This document shows positions 21,440-34,535 of a stretch of DNA of 64,000 bases, in pieces; position 1 is the stretch's first letter, and the number at the start of each line of letters is the position of its first letter. The notes below the pieces were generated by a model that was not told where the DNA came from, made no database searches, and saw only the letters and a list, made by a program, of their open reading frames with translations. The stretch is from Paramecium pentaurelia (Eukaryota; Ciliophora; Oligohymenophorea; Peniculida; Parameciidae), in contig CAJJDO010000015.1 of NCBI GenBank assembly GCA_905183005.1, positions 74,587-138,586 on the forward strand, in the 5' to 3' direction. The translations under genes were made by a program, and so were the position numbers.

Positions 21440-22218
21440 GAAAAAAGTATTATTAAATTACTGTCATTTTTTATGGTGTATTTATAGTGCAATTTTATAA
21501 AGATATTACATAATTAAAATGAGTATTAATTGTGGATTACGATTGCTTTTCTGGAATACTAGGATTTTTATATTATACTGCGTAATCACTATATAAAATA
21601 AAAATTTCAAATATTTATAAATAAAATTTGATTACCCCCCCCTCAAAATCAATTTTCTAGAATAACTTGTTAAACCATGTTTTCTCTAAATATTATTTAA
21701 ATATAGATAAATGTTTTAATAAAACTTTAATATATTATATTTTGTTATATGAATGTAGCATAGCATATACTTTTAGATTTTTAAACTTGAAGTTCCTATC
21801 TAGATAAGCTAAAAACATAATTATACATTAATTTTGTTATATTTTCTCTTGATTATGTGTAATATTTAGAAATAATTATCATTTAGTGTTTCTCTTTTTC
21901 CTGAAATATTAATCTTCTAAATCACAATAATGACAATAAACGTGAGAATAATGATCAATAAACCAAATTCAAATACTATTTTGAAATTAGTGTTTTTGGA
22001 TTTGGCATGATAAAGAAATATCTAACTCTAATTGATTTATATATTTATATAATAAAAAATTTATACATTGTAATCCACATAATTAGTTTATTTGGATTTG
22101 ATTTAGTATAACACATAATATAATTAATGAAATATTGTACATAATATAGAACATTATTAATTGGAAGTATTTAAACAAAAAAATCTTTATATCCTTATTT
22201 ATTAATAATTAATAAGTG
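21440..22218. other. Divergent intergenic region with an 8-C tract
   Basis: Nearly 780 bp between divergently transcribed surface or membrane protein genes. It includes an 8-base C run at 21635-21642, rare in such AT-rich DNA. On the minus strand near 21900-22000 a short hydrophobic frame (FEFGLLIIILTFIVIIVI) exists but is out of frame with the only nearby ATG, so I do not call a gene. Confidence 0.45.
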
Positions 22219-25200
22219 ATGAAGAGTGCAATTCTGATAATAGCTGTGATGTCATCGGCAATCTTAGCCTAAAAATGCGGTAAGAAGAGTATTAATGATA
22301 TTAAGACACAATTAATTAACATTACAATGTGTATGCTACTGTTAATGAAACAAAAGAATGGGATATGCGAAAATATTTCTTTACAGGAGAGAATTTGAAG
22401 TTTAAGATAAACAATGATTGTCCATATTTTGAAACAGTAGATCCTTTGAGTGAAATAGGAGATCCTGTACCTCATGGTGATCGTATGAATTTTTCATTAA
22501 TTTTAGCTTCGATTGGGAATATATAAAATCTGAAGGCTTATAGATCTTTTGATAATGGAGCATGGTTGAATGACTTTGTGTTTTTAGAATAAAACAAGAC
22601 AGACATTGATGTATTCTATGCACTTGGGTATATAGAATTTGATTATATAATTTAGTGATCCTTAAAAAATGGATTAAGTACCTAGATTCCATGCATAAGT
22701 GAATGTTAGAGATTCAATAGTGTCATTTGTATGCCATGATTTAGACTTTTTAACTAATTATTTAATAGTCATAGATTGTCAATAACCAGATTTGGATGAT
22801 GTTGTTCATTTAGGATATCATAATGGATTTATAGTGGTTGATTTACAAGATTCATAACATTATGATATCTCACCAAATGAACATCCAAAAGGATTTAATT
22901 ATAATTATACAGAAGATAGAAAAATAGCTTTTCATAATTTTAGTTTCTCAACATCTGAGGAAGATTTGGAAGGAGGTGTTGGTGCTGATAAGATATCATT
23001 ATTGTTCAGAGCTGAACCAGCATGGGCAACTGAATTTGCTGATTTGGCTAATGACAAATTGGATGAAGATTGTGAATTAGAAGTTTATAAATATAGTAAT
23101 AAGAAATTTTCATCAACTCCTGTTGCATATTTAACAAAAGTAGAATTGGCTGCATTATTGGGAACAAATTCAACAACTTAAAAATTTGCTATAATGGATT
23201 TCTAACTTGAACCAAATGGTGATATCTATGTTTTAGATGGTGAAAATGGTGTTTATGTTTTATAATTCACATCTTAAGCATTGGAATGGAAATTAAAGGA
23301 ACATATCTCTTTCCCTTATGTGACTAAAAGTTATGGATTTGATTTCAATTATTTAATTAATAATGATGGAACAATAACAAGACATATGGTATTAGTATTC
23401 AAAGATAAAGCAAACTTTTATGAAAATGGAGTAATGAAATTTGGTATAAAATTACCAGAAAATGCAAATTATGGAAGAGTGTAAGTTTAAATGAGTTAAT
23501 ATTACTTAATATTGAAATTAGACACTGTAGTACATGTTTATCATTCAGATGATGGATCAAAATTGTATACTTATACAAATGATTTATTTGATTAATTGAT
23601 TATCAATCCATATGAACCAGATTTATTAGGAGTCAATAAAAACTCTGCACACAGATTCTTAATTTCTAATGGATACTTAAGATTAAAGAAATAGGATAGT
23701 ACAAATGATGGAACTAAGACATATACATTAGATGCTATTTCATTAGATGATGTATCATAGAAATGTTCAGTCACTGTAAATGTGAGAGTCTTGAATAAAA
23801 ATGACACAACAATCTATGAATAAAGTAATCATCCATTCCCACAAACTTTGAGAGTTCCTACAGCACCAATTGGTATTGATTTGATTGCTTCTGGTCCAAA
23901 TCTTTAATATTCATCTTTAGCTACTTTAGAACATCCAGAATTAGGAAATTCTAAAATTATTGTGACAATTAAATCAGCTTGGAATTTATAATTAAATGGA
24001 ATTAGACTTCCAGATGCTAAAGAAGTTATTTATTCTGATATTCTTGTTACTGATTCTGCAGATTAATTCTATTTATTAGTATAAATACCAACAAAGATCA
24101 TTTATGTTTATTAATGTAAACATTCTTTATCAGATCATGAAAATGCAGAATGTAAAGATTTTGATAATTTTTCTTTGGGAGTTTAAATTAATAAAAATAA
24201 ACATTCATTCTTTTGGTGGATCTATATTAATTCAATTACTTATATGTATTAAGATACTGATTATTCAATATAAATTTATACTAGTACTGGAGGATAAGTT
24301 AAAAGTGTTGGTTAGGTGGCTGTAGATAGTACAGATCCAATGAATAAATTTTCATCAGTCACAATGGTCAAAAGTGGTATTTATTGTGTATAAGAGGACA
24401 GAAAAACAGTATAAATTTATGAAGCTACTTTACCATTTAGATTGATATATGAAATTAATTCTTCTGTTCTTGCTGAATATAAGATAGAAGGATATTTCAT
24501 ACCTAAAAGAGTATTTAGTAATAAAAAAGCAAGAGCACAACTTGTATTTATACAATCATTAAATCATGTATATGTTGGAGAATTCACAAATCTTAAAAGT
24601 TTTTCAAATTTCATTCTCTTTAAACAAATCCCTATTATTGGAGGAGCAGAAGTAGAAGTTGCAATTGGTTAAGATCATTTCTTTATTGTTTAACAATTAA
24701 ATGATTAGACTGTGATTGAAGAATACAATTATTAACATATATAAAGAATCTATAAAACTAAGGATTTACCATTATTTAATTATAGATTATAAAAACCTTT
24801 AACTGTTGATTATTCATCATAAACAGGTTGGTTATTTATGAGAGCAACTGATGGAAAAGAAACAGTTGTCTTAGTATATGAACCAGGAGTTGTATCACAT
24901 ATATGTTTACATAAAGTATTAGAAACTAAAGCTATGGATTTTGATAATAAGACATTTGATATGGCAGTAGATGGTGGATAATAAATGTTTTCTTATTTTA
25001 ATAATAATACAATCCATAGAGTTGTAAGTATATTAGCAGATGCTGAATTATATATTACTCCAGAATTAGAAACTTAATAATATGTTAATGAATTAACAAC
25101 AGGAGTATAAGTATCTAATTTCCCTGGAAATAAACCTATGAATTTAGTATCTAAAGTAACTGTTCTTAATACTTAAAGTGATATCAATATTAAATAGTCT

Positions 25201-26856
25201 CTATTAACCTCCAAGAAAAAGGTTTTCAAATTTGTTAAATAAGCATAATAATAATTGATTGATATGGGAACAGATTGGTATTATGGTCAACAAGTAGGTA
25301 TTGTGGTTAGATGTGAAACATGTAAAAGTGATTTGAAAGTCAGAAATAACATCTATAGAGTTTTAGATGGAGCAGATATGCCTTTTGATATTTCTGATGG
25401 TGTATAATTTGGTACAGCAGGTTAAGTATATCAAACAAGAGATGCTTTAATTTTCCAAGATATTACAGGTAAATTTAAAGAGAGAAAGGAAATATCAGAT
25501 AGAACTATAAGTTGTGAATTAATTACTGTATCAGCAGATAATAATTTTATATTGTCAAGTTATACAACTACTAAAAATGAAGTTGGTATCTTTATTAATT
25601 AATGTACAAATTTGGCTAATTGTTAATAATTCAAATAAGGTTCATAAAGTATTGGAGGAGCCAAGAAGATATCTAAGGTTGTTATGCCTGATAATAAGAA
25701 TATCATTATTTTAAATACTGATCCAGAAAACTTTTCATCTACTGATAGCTATATTATTATTTCTGCTTTAGATTATGATCAATCTAAATTCACTATTTCT
25801 AATAAATTCACAATTAATGATCAATATGTAGGAAGCAAACTTTTATAAATTGGAGATTTTGATGTCATTAAATATTAGATTAATAGTGTTAATTACAATA
25901 CTATTGTTTTTACAGATGTTAATAATGGTTTATACTTTGCTCATTTTGCATATGATGCATAAGGTGTTTATTCTAAAACTATCAATGAATAGGTCAAATT
26001 AAGATCATTCGCAAATGATTAATATCATATTGCAGATGATGCTTTCTTCTATTAAGTCAAAGTATTAAGTAGTCAAATGAGTGGAACAACTCTCTAAATT
26101 AATCTTCTAATCACTACAAGCAATTCAGCTCATTATTCCTTTGGATTTGATCTTGATGCATCAAAACCAACTTCTGGATTACCTATTATCAAAGCTAATA
26201 CTGTTTTGAATTATGTCTTAACTCCATATGGATCTTGGAATGCTATTGATAAATTAGCTTATGTTAATGGATTTGTGGCTATTCCTTATAGTAATGAAAA
26301 GAAAGTTGTTATTGGTGTTTATGACATTCCTAGTGACAGACCAGGTATTGTTAAAACTATATCATTCAATCATGGAATTTGGGCTGATTATCATAAAGCA
26401 TTACCAATTGATTTTGCTATGCTTTTAACTAAGGATGCTTAAGCTAAATATGTATTATTATATCTATATTAAATATTAGCCTTATTTATATACTAATATC
26501 AATTATGATGCTTTATCTGATGAATATTTAATTGAAAAGTATGAATTAAGAGCAGATCCTTAATTGATTTTAACCAATTCAGCTGGTTACACAGAATAAG
26601 TGCAATTCAAACTTTATTTACATAATGATTTCGTTGAAATTCAAGGATTAGCTTACTTATCAACAACAGAGCCAAACCCACCAAAACCCCCTGATGATGA
26701 TGATAAAGGAAGGTATTTTAATTTATATGATCTCATAGCTCAAATTGGTGGTGGATTACATTAATTGTTATATTTGGTGTTGCCATCTTAGGAGTAGGAG
26801 GTTGGTTTGCCTATTAAAAGTTTGGTAGAAAAGGAGTTGACCCTCTTTTAGGATGA
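22219..26856 (+). CDS. Large type I membrane protein, unknown function
   Basis: Four introns (22280-22305 ending AAG, then 28, 28 and 26 nt) give 1509 aa. A signal peptide (MKSAILIIAVMSSAILAQKC) starts it. About 1420 extracellular residues follow, rich in beta-strand-like repeats of the kind seen in beta-propellers (QLEPNGDIYVLDGENGVYVL, LDTVVHVYHSDDGSKLYTY). Near the end are a Pro/Asp linker (PPKPPDDDDK), one transmembrane segment (SNWWWITLIVIFGVAILGVG) and a short tail (QKFGRKGVDPLLG). It looks like a ciliate-specific adhesion or receptor-type protein. The alternation of strands is by eye; no named domain was matched. The last two introns are needed to reach the TM segment. Confidence 0.85.
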
Positions 26857-26931
26857 TATGATATTTTATTCAGTATATGTTTTCATACATATATATATCA
26901 AAGTGTATATTAGTTTTATAATTCTTTTAAA

Positions 26932-28837
26932 TCATTATGTTTCATGATATTTATTCATTCTTTTTGGAACTTTTGTGTATATTCTCTATGGATTAGTGTT
27001 ACAATCTTCATATATTGATTAACAATCTGCTAAATCACCAACATCAAATCTGACTTTAGATTGATTCAAAGGTATCTCATTTAAAAATTAATTCTAATTT
27101 GCTTAACTTTTTTAAAGTGATTAAAAAAGCTATTATACTTCTGGATCTAAAGATTAAATTAATTTTTAATTAACTCCTGATTTCAAACCTTAAGATAATA
27201 CTTTTTCATAGGCTTCAAATGCTTCTTAAATTGCTATAGATTGCAATTACTAATTTTACTTTGATTAATCTAAACATTTTGCTTATTCTAAATCTTAAAC
27301 TATATCTGGTTTAGGCAAATATTTAAATAATTTCTTTTATTCTGTTGTTAAAATAATATCTCTTAGTTAATCAAATTCATATAACTTTTAAATTATTAAT
27401 TTCACATCTAATTTCTCCATATATTTTTCTTTAGCCATTTCTAACATCTTTTTCTTCTCTTTATCACAACCAATAAATATCGAAATTATTGTTTTTATTG
27501 TTCTACTTATTTAATTATTCTTTTTTAAAATTATATTCAAACTTTCATTCTATATAGTCTACAATTATTACAACAATAGCTTCCTAATTATTTTCACTAT
27601 TTAATCTACCAGTATCTCTTGGAGATAATAATCTTTTTCTACTTCTTACTATTCCAGCCAATGCATCAACAACTTTATTATCCTCAGATATATTTAATTT
27701 ATTTTTGTTATTGCAATTAAATTTAAATAGTTCATTTGCCATATCAATATCCAACATTAATTATACTAAAGGTTTAATAAATGCTGCCAATAATAAAAAT
27801 ATCATTTAATATAAACCTCCAACTCTACTTAAAATTGCTTAAATTTTAACATATGATCTTTAATATTCACTATATTTTGAACTTAGATTTATATTATGAT
27901 AAACCAAATATTCATTATTGTATAAGTCTGTTGACTCTCTTGCAACATCTTAAATCAACACTTATTAATCAGATATATCTGAAAATACTACTCCAGAATC
28001 TGTCTTTGTATCAACAACTTTAAATTACTAAAATATATTTTTAGATGTTGTTATTGAAAAAGTGTAATATTAGATATTAATTACATCTAAAGACATATTT
28101 ACAGCTCTATTCATTTGTAATAATGAATCACTTAAATGAACTGCATAAAATCCAGAATTAAGTTATTTTTTAATATCTTCCATTGGAGCACAATCACTTT
28201 TATTAGTAGAGTTTTTACAAACTGAAACAGTTATAGTTAAAGATGAATATATAGGACTTGTCTTAATTCCTTGTAATACCTAATAAATTAATAATAATTC
28301 TCATTACAGGTGGATGACTATCCCAATAATCTTTTTAGATACATTATACAGAACCTAATCTAATTCTAGAAAAGTAATCAATTTATGTTTCAGATAAAAA
28401 ATGCTCTTAAGTACATGCTTCCAAAGGTATTATTGTGCAACTATTATAAATATATATTTAATTTACTTTCTTGTAACATTAGAAGTCTATGATGTTTCAT
28501 TATAAATTCTAGTAGTTTAACAATTTTTAAGTTAAATTGTAAAAAATTTATTTATTGTTGCTAAAGGTTAACTATTAAGATCAGCCATGGTAATTGCAAG
28601 AGTGAAATTATTTCTATTTAGAAAGAATGGCTAAATATATCAGAGATATACTGATGTTTCTATCACTTATCTTTCCGATTAAATCACATTTGGAGAATCT
28701 TTGGCTATTAATTCTTAAATCCCAACAACTAAATAAGCTAGAGCAAAAAATATAGTCCCTAATGTTGAAAATGCCCCTAAAATTGAATTATATTTTTATT
28801 TCCCTAAAATTCTAAATGTAGGGGGCTATCCAAACAT
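26932..28837 (-). CDS. Two-TM ciliate membrane protein, unknown function
   Basis: Four introns (21, 26, 28 and 22 nt); 602 aa. TM1 is close to the N-terminus (FSTLGTIFFALAYLVVG). About 330 outside residues contain two Cys pairs (VCKNSTNKSDCAP). TM2 follows (VGGLYQMIFLLLAAFIKPLVQ), then a long cytoplasmic, Gln-rich helical tail (EKVLSQGLKSGVNQ). Proteins with this layout are common in ciliates, but I know no function. It is convergent with the preceding gene, 75 bp apart. Confidence 0.8.
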
Positions 28838-29209
28838 ATCAAACTGTAAAAAGAATTACCTAATATGAAAGAATAATGATTATTGCATCTTAATATATAA
28901 ATTTTTATTATAATATGATCAAAATCCTCAATTGGGATTATTAAGAAATTTAATTTATTACTTATTTTACTATATTCGGAAAAAAGTAATTAATCTTCTG
29001 TTTATATGATAAAGTTCATAAACTTACATGATAATTATTTATAATTGACATTAAAATATATTTTGTTAAAATTATTATAATAATTGAATCAGTAACAATG
29101 TATCTGTTAGATAATTTATGATACTAGTATGAATGAATAATAATATATTTAAATGATCCTGTAATAATTTATAAGTTAAAATAATTGAAGTTTTTATAAT
29201 AAAAAATTA
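28838..29209. other. Divergent intergenic region
   Basis: About 370 bp, AT-rich, carrying the promoters of two divergent genes. No ORF or structure of note. Confidence 0.5.
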
Positions 29210-30724
29210 ATGTCAATAGCAAATGCAAAAGGATAATAAGGTTAAAATGATATGACAACCTAAAGGAGAAAAAATGAAGCTAATTTGAGGGTGGCATTAC
29301 AATATTATTCCTCTTGTGGAAAATTATAAGATGATCATTCTCTAGAATAAGTAACTCCAGGATTGGCTACTTTAGAATTCATGAAACGTAACTGTCCTGA
29401 AGGAACAAAGTTAGAGGATTTTTGTATACAATCTGGACAATATTTTGAATTTGAATAGTATAAATATGGTGACATCATTTTTCATTATGGGGATATAGGT
29501 GATAAGGTTTATGTAATTCTCAAAGGGGAAGTTGCTGTTTTAGTACCAAGATCAGAAAGTGAAGTAGAAGCAGAAAGAGAAGATATCAGTTAAGCTAAGC
29601 AACCTTTTGATTTTGAAATGTTTTGGAAAAATAAGAAACCTTTAAAATAAATTTATATAGAAGTGTTGTTAGCATAGTTGAACTCATAAGTTTATTTTAA
29701 AGATAATGTTTGTATGTTTAAGAAGGTTTTTTAATTTTATTCTGGATAATCATTTGGAGATGTTGCTTTAATTTCAGATAAACCAAGAACTGCAAGTATT
29801 TTGGTAACATCTGATCAAATCTATTTAATTAGTATGTGTAAGAAAGATTTTAAGATCTTATGTGAGAAATCAGTTTTGGAAATGAATTAAACTCTAGATT
29901 ACTTTGTTAAATTATTTCCTAATATTGGGAGAATGCAAATAAATAAATTTATTTAATTTTTTCATAAAATAGACCTTCCTCCTTAATAGTGGTTATGGAG
30001 GGAAGGAGAACAAGTCAAATTTTTCTTATTGATTCTTAAAGGAAGAGTTGAAGTTAAATAATAATAATTACCTTTATATTAAGTTTCTGATAATTCTTTC
30101 ATAGGTCATGAAGAGATCTTAGATAACATAACTTTTAGACAATACACATGCAAAACATTAGACAATACAACAGCATATTATATGGAATATGAAGATTTTA
30201 ATAGTGCTAGAAAAACTTCTCCAGATATTGTTAAATTATTAATAGAAAAAGCAAAACTAATGACTTCATATCTTGAACAAAGAAAAGAGGAAGTTAAGAA
30301 AGGATAAATTTATATTGAACCACTTTGTTTACCTGTAGAAAGAAGGTTGGTTAAAGATATGTTTGTAATTAAATCTCCTAGAAAAAATGAAGTTAGATCT
30401 AATCAACCTAAATGTTTAAGTTATTTTGATATTACTAAATTTAATAAATAGAAAGCAAAACCAAATAATATTAATTTATAATAATCCATTTCAGAGGATT
30501 TATTTTTCTCTAAAGAGAAGAATATTAAAACAACAAGATCTCCATCTTATTTAACTTAAAAACTTTCGCCTATAAATAAATAAATGAAAGAGATTTTGAT
30601 GAAGAAATTTAAGTTGAATTTTAAATTTAATGCTTTATAGTCTTTTTAAATTAGTTCTTGTAAATCAGTTCATGATTTTGGAAGTAAAAGTCGATTTAAA
30701 ACAGAACCAAGCATTGATAATTGA
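29210..30724 (+). CDS. Cyclic-nucleotide-binding domain protein
   Basis: Intronless, 504 aa. The first CNBD occupies about residues 70-235: KYGDIIFHYGDIGDKVYVILKGEVAVLVP, a 50-residue insertion, then SFGDVALISDKPRTASILV. The latter is the phosphate-binding cassette with Asp where protein kinase A regulatory subunits have Glu, and with R-T-A. A second, weaker CNBD follows (EGEQVKFFLLILKGRVEVKQ, then FIGHEEIL) and lacks the RxA. The C-terminal third is basic and Ser-rich. There is no kinase or channel domain, so it is a sensor or scaffold of unknown partner. It could bind cAMP or cGMP; the Asp/Arg pair makes binding at the first site plausible. Confidence 0.85.
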
Positions 30725-31351
30725 TATTAATCTATTAAATCTTTTTTATATATTTCTATATAATATTTCAAATTAAGAAATCCATTCATTTATCAATTCT
30801 ATGGTTTTAAAAATATACCATTAAATCATTTGTTAATAACCATTAAATCATTTGATATTTTATATTCATATTATTTTCATTATATTTAATAACAATCACT
30901 CTTCCCAATAAATTCTAATATAAGCTTTGATAGGTCAGCTTAGATAATATATTCATTAAATCCAATTTTCATAAATTAAAATATCTTTTTTATGTATAAA
31001 TTTTTGGTTTTTATAATCAACTGTTTTAGATTTGACTATTTGTATTTAAATTTAGATATAATATAAGTCTGATTTAGAATCATATTAGAAAGAAATAATT
31101 TTAGAATTATATGTGCAAAAATCACTTTTCTATATTAATATCAAGAACTAATTAGTTATCTTATGTCAAAATACTTAAATAGATTTTCTGCAAAACATAA
31201 AGTACATCTTAATTTATCTAATTTTCCATCAATATAATATTGTAATAGTTTACTTTAGTTTAGTAATCATTTTATAATTTTTGAATCAGAAACAGAATTC
31301 TTAGATTATCAAAGAATTATTATTATGTATATAATAAAATATATAGTATTT
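30725..31351. other. Convergent intergenic region with a possible exon remnant
   Basis: About 630 bp. Mostly TGA-rich. On the minus strand around 31160-31270 a short protein-like frame (QYYIDGKLDKLRCTLCFAENL) ends at TGA but has no start or splice partner that I can find. Otherwise empty. Confidence 0.4.
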
Positions 31352-32286
31352 TCAATTTTTTTTAGGAATTAGTTTTATTTTCTTCTATTATTGTGCTTAA
31401 ATTTATGAATTATGGGATAATTAAGTAGATTATAATTATTATTTTGTTTTGCAATTCATATGCAAACCTTTTAATCCTTTTTTCATAAGCAATAATTTTA
31501 ATTTTTAATTTTGTTTAGCCAAAATGAATTGATGTCTCTTTTTTTTTTGTCCATATTCGTACCATTTAGAGAAAGATATTCTTAAGGAATAGAAATTTTT
31601 AGATTTCTAATATTCTATAATAGATTAAAAAGAATTACCTTCTAGTCTTAATTTTTTTAGATATACAATAGTTTAAAACTTATAAAAATATTTTCTTATA
31701 ATGCAAAAGTTTCTAAAATGTTTAGATTTGAATGCCAAATGTTTTTAAAAATTAGAGAATAGTTTAAATTTATTCCAATATTTTCTTAATCTAAAGAGAT
31801 CAGCAATTTTATTAGATTATTAATCATCTTCTTTTGTGATAGTTGTAATAACACTTTTTGAAGATTCTCTTCCTGGTGTATAAAACTTGATTTCATTTCT
31901 AGGAGTTTTTGATTAGACTGTCTTTTTACCTGCACTTTTTCTATATAAATCCTTTTTTGGTGGACTATATGGTAATTATAATTTATAGGGTTGAGGTTAT
32001 TAACTTTAATTTTTCCAAGCTAAAAATATTTCCTTTAAATTCCTTTTATTTACTTTATTGGTAAACTTATATTGAGATTATTTGATACTTGTTCTAGGAT
32101 CTAAAATTCTCTTTTCATTTATTCAATCATATTTATCATCAAGGGTTAATAGGCACTTGCAAGATTTCTCAAATAATAATTATTCAATTTTTCTAATCCT
32201 TTTCTTATCTTTTAAGGATCTGACTTTTTTGGTTGTTTAGTTTATTTTGGTTAATTAAAGTATGATGTTTTTATAATAGCTCTCAT
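31352..32286 (-). CDS. Sfi1-like repeat protein (probable centrin-binding)
   Basis: One 23-nt intron (32066-32088, ending AAG); 303 aa. The C-terminal half has tandem long-helix repeats of the Sfi1 type, with an aromatic core: LKEIFLAWKN, LRKYWNKFKLF, FRNFCIIRKYFYKFQ and LRISFSKWYEYGQKK. Sfi1-type repeats bind centrins; in ciliates they build the infraciliary lattice and basal-body linkers. The N-terminus is basic and includes SPPKKDLY and KTPRNEI, possible phosphorylation sites. Repeat spacing is irregular, so the assignment is moderate. Skipping the intron would give a long but poor-quality frame. Confidence 0.65.
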
Positions 32287-32457
32287 TAATATATTAATAA
32301 TTTAAAATATAATGTAATATTTATTCAGTACAGATTTCATATGATTCTTTGTATCAGAGTTTTTAATTCTATATAATATATAAGTAAATTGCTAATAATC
32401 TATTATTTATTTATATTAATATTAATAAATAATCTGATTAGCCATACTAATAGATAA

Positions 32458-34223
32458 ATGATAAAAAATCCTAAAAGCGAAGGCGATTTTAGGCTTTAAT
32501 AATATTCTGCCTCAAATAGTTGCACAACAATTCCAGATAGGATTAATTAACCAAATATTCAAGAATCAATTCCTGAGGAAAGTTATCCATAAGCTTAACC
32601 TTAAGAAATTACTTATACTTTTTATAATGTTAGACAAATACTGTAGAAGGAATTTGGTTTAAATATTGAATTACCTTATTAATAATTATTTACTTAATAG
32701 GAATTTGATCTATTGTTAGAAAAATATAAACCAGATTAGCCAATACAAAAAGTAGATGAAAATATTGGAAATTAAGATTAGTAATTAATGGATTTGTTTA
32801 TGGATAGATTAAAAAAAAAGTTTTATTTTGATGCTTAAGATATTATAAATATTGAATTCTCAGACGATGATCCTATGAAGGTTTACATAGATATATTCAA
32901 ATACTTAGCAAAACACAAAGATAAATAGTATAATAGAAGCAGTATAAATTGTGATTTTCGTTTACTAATTGAATAGAAAGAATAATCAAAAGAATAGAGC
33001 GAGAGTTTTTAAATGTGGCATCGAAAAATTTATAATAATAAATATAGAAGAAATTAATTGAAATAAAATGGATTTAATCCTGTTTATGATCATCATGAGA
33101 AATTAGTAGAACCTTAAGTTATTAACTAATAAAGGTCTTCAAATTATCTTAGAAATGTGGCTATTTTGATATGCACTTTTTCTTTCACAAAAATAACTGA
33201 CCTTGCAAAATTAGATCCAGATATTGTTCCTATATTAAGAGTTGCTATCAATATTTAATCTGATATTATTAAAGATAGATCTGATTGCAATAATTTTTAC
33301 TCTAGTGATAATAACTTAAGTTAAATTAATTAAATTAGTTCCTAAAATTATGAAAAGTAATTATAATAATTATATTATTATAGAATTAATAAACCTGGTA
33401 ATTTTGCTAAGAGTTATACAAGTCAAATTTCAAATATTTTAGAAACATCTTTGAGATAAGCATTTTATAAATAAAATTTCTAATAAATTTAATAAATGTG
33501 CAAAGATATTAAACATGATAATCCTTATATGTAACTTATATTAAACTTTTTTGGAATGGATGATAAACAATTTTAGGTATATTTTATGTAATTAAAATTT
33601 AGGAATATTTATTAAAAGATGATAATAGACTTCATTTTGAGGATCGAATAGTATTAACTTTATTATATTGTGATGATAACAGATTAAATGAATTTTTCTT
33701 AAAAAAAAAACCACTTGATTAAATGATAAATTATGGTGCTCATGATAAAAGATCTGTTGAGTGTTTAAAATTGTATTTAGAAGAAACTAAAGATATTTAA
33801 TTAGTTGGTATATTATCAGCTCATCTCTATTTACTTGAGAATAAAGATATTTAATTATTGACTTGGTTTTAAGAATATCGAAATTTCTTGAATTCTAAAC
33901 AACTTTATAAAGAGAGAATGATTATAGAAAATCAAATTAAAGAGTTCTAAAATAAGAACTCACAAATTGAAGATTTGCTATTGAGCAAATAATAATAAAT
34001 AGTTTAATATTGTTAATGTAATTCTATAGCAAATCCTGAATGCTTATCATGTTTAACATTATATCCAAAATGTTCAATCTGTTATAACCCTATCTAAAAT
34101 TAATTCTATGTTGTTTGTTTAATATGTAGACACGGAGGACATGAAAAACATATATAAGAATGGTTCAATATTTATGATTAATGCCCATACAAAAAATGTT
34201 AATGTTATTGCAAATATGAATGA
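32458..34223 (+). CDS. Mios/WDR59-like GATOR2 (SEA complex) subunit lacking WD40
   Basis: One 26-nt intron; 579 aa. The C-terminal 65 residues hold a double zinc site: YCQCNSIANPECLSC, then CSICYNPI, then CLICRHGGHEKHIQEWF, then CPYKKCQCYC. The CRHGGH..H..WF....CP...C.C string is diagnostic of Mios and WDR59, which scaffold the nutrient-sensing GATOR2 complex on lysosomes upstream of TORC1. The preceding 300 residues look like an alpha-solenoid. The WD40 propeller expected at the N-terminus is not present in this reading frame, nor in the 171 bp upstream. It may be a separate gene or have been lost. Confidence 0.75.
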
Positions 34224-34535
34224 TTCTTATAATTCTATATTATTACAAAATGTATTAAATTTTTAATAAATTCTATTTATGAATTCAAATATTTTTATAG
34301 TATTTAAAATGCTTAATAATGAACATTAAAATCATTGATGTATATTTATATTCCAACAAAATAATAAATAGTTCAAAAAAGATAATTTATTTGAGAATTC
34401 ATTAAACTATATATTAACATAATCTCATATTAATATAATTGTATTAAAATATAAACAGAAAATTTATTACCTCTTTCTTTTAATTTAATTTTTATAAAAT
34501 AAACTGTTTTAGATTTAATAAATATCCATAATAAA
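34224..34535. other. Convergent intergenic region
   Basis: About 310 bp, AT-rich, between convergent stops. Nothing recognised. Confidence 0.5.

Noticed and set aside
21900..22010. Possible small TM protein on the minus strand (LLIIILTFIVIIVI)
   Set aside because: The hydrophobic frame is not in phase with the nearby ATG and no short intron fixes it.
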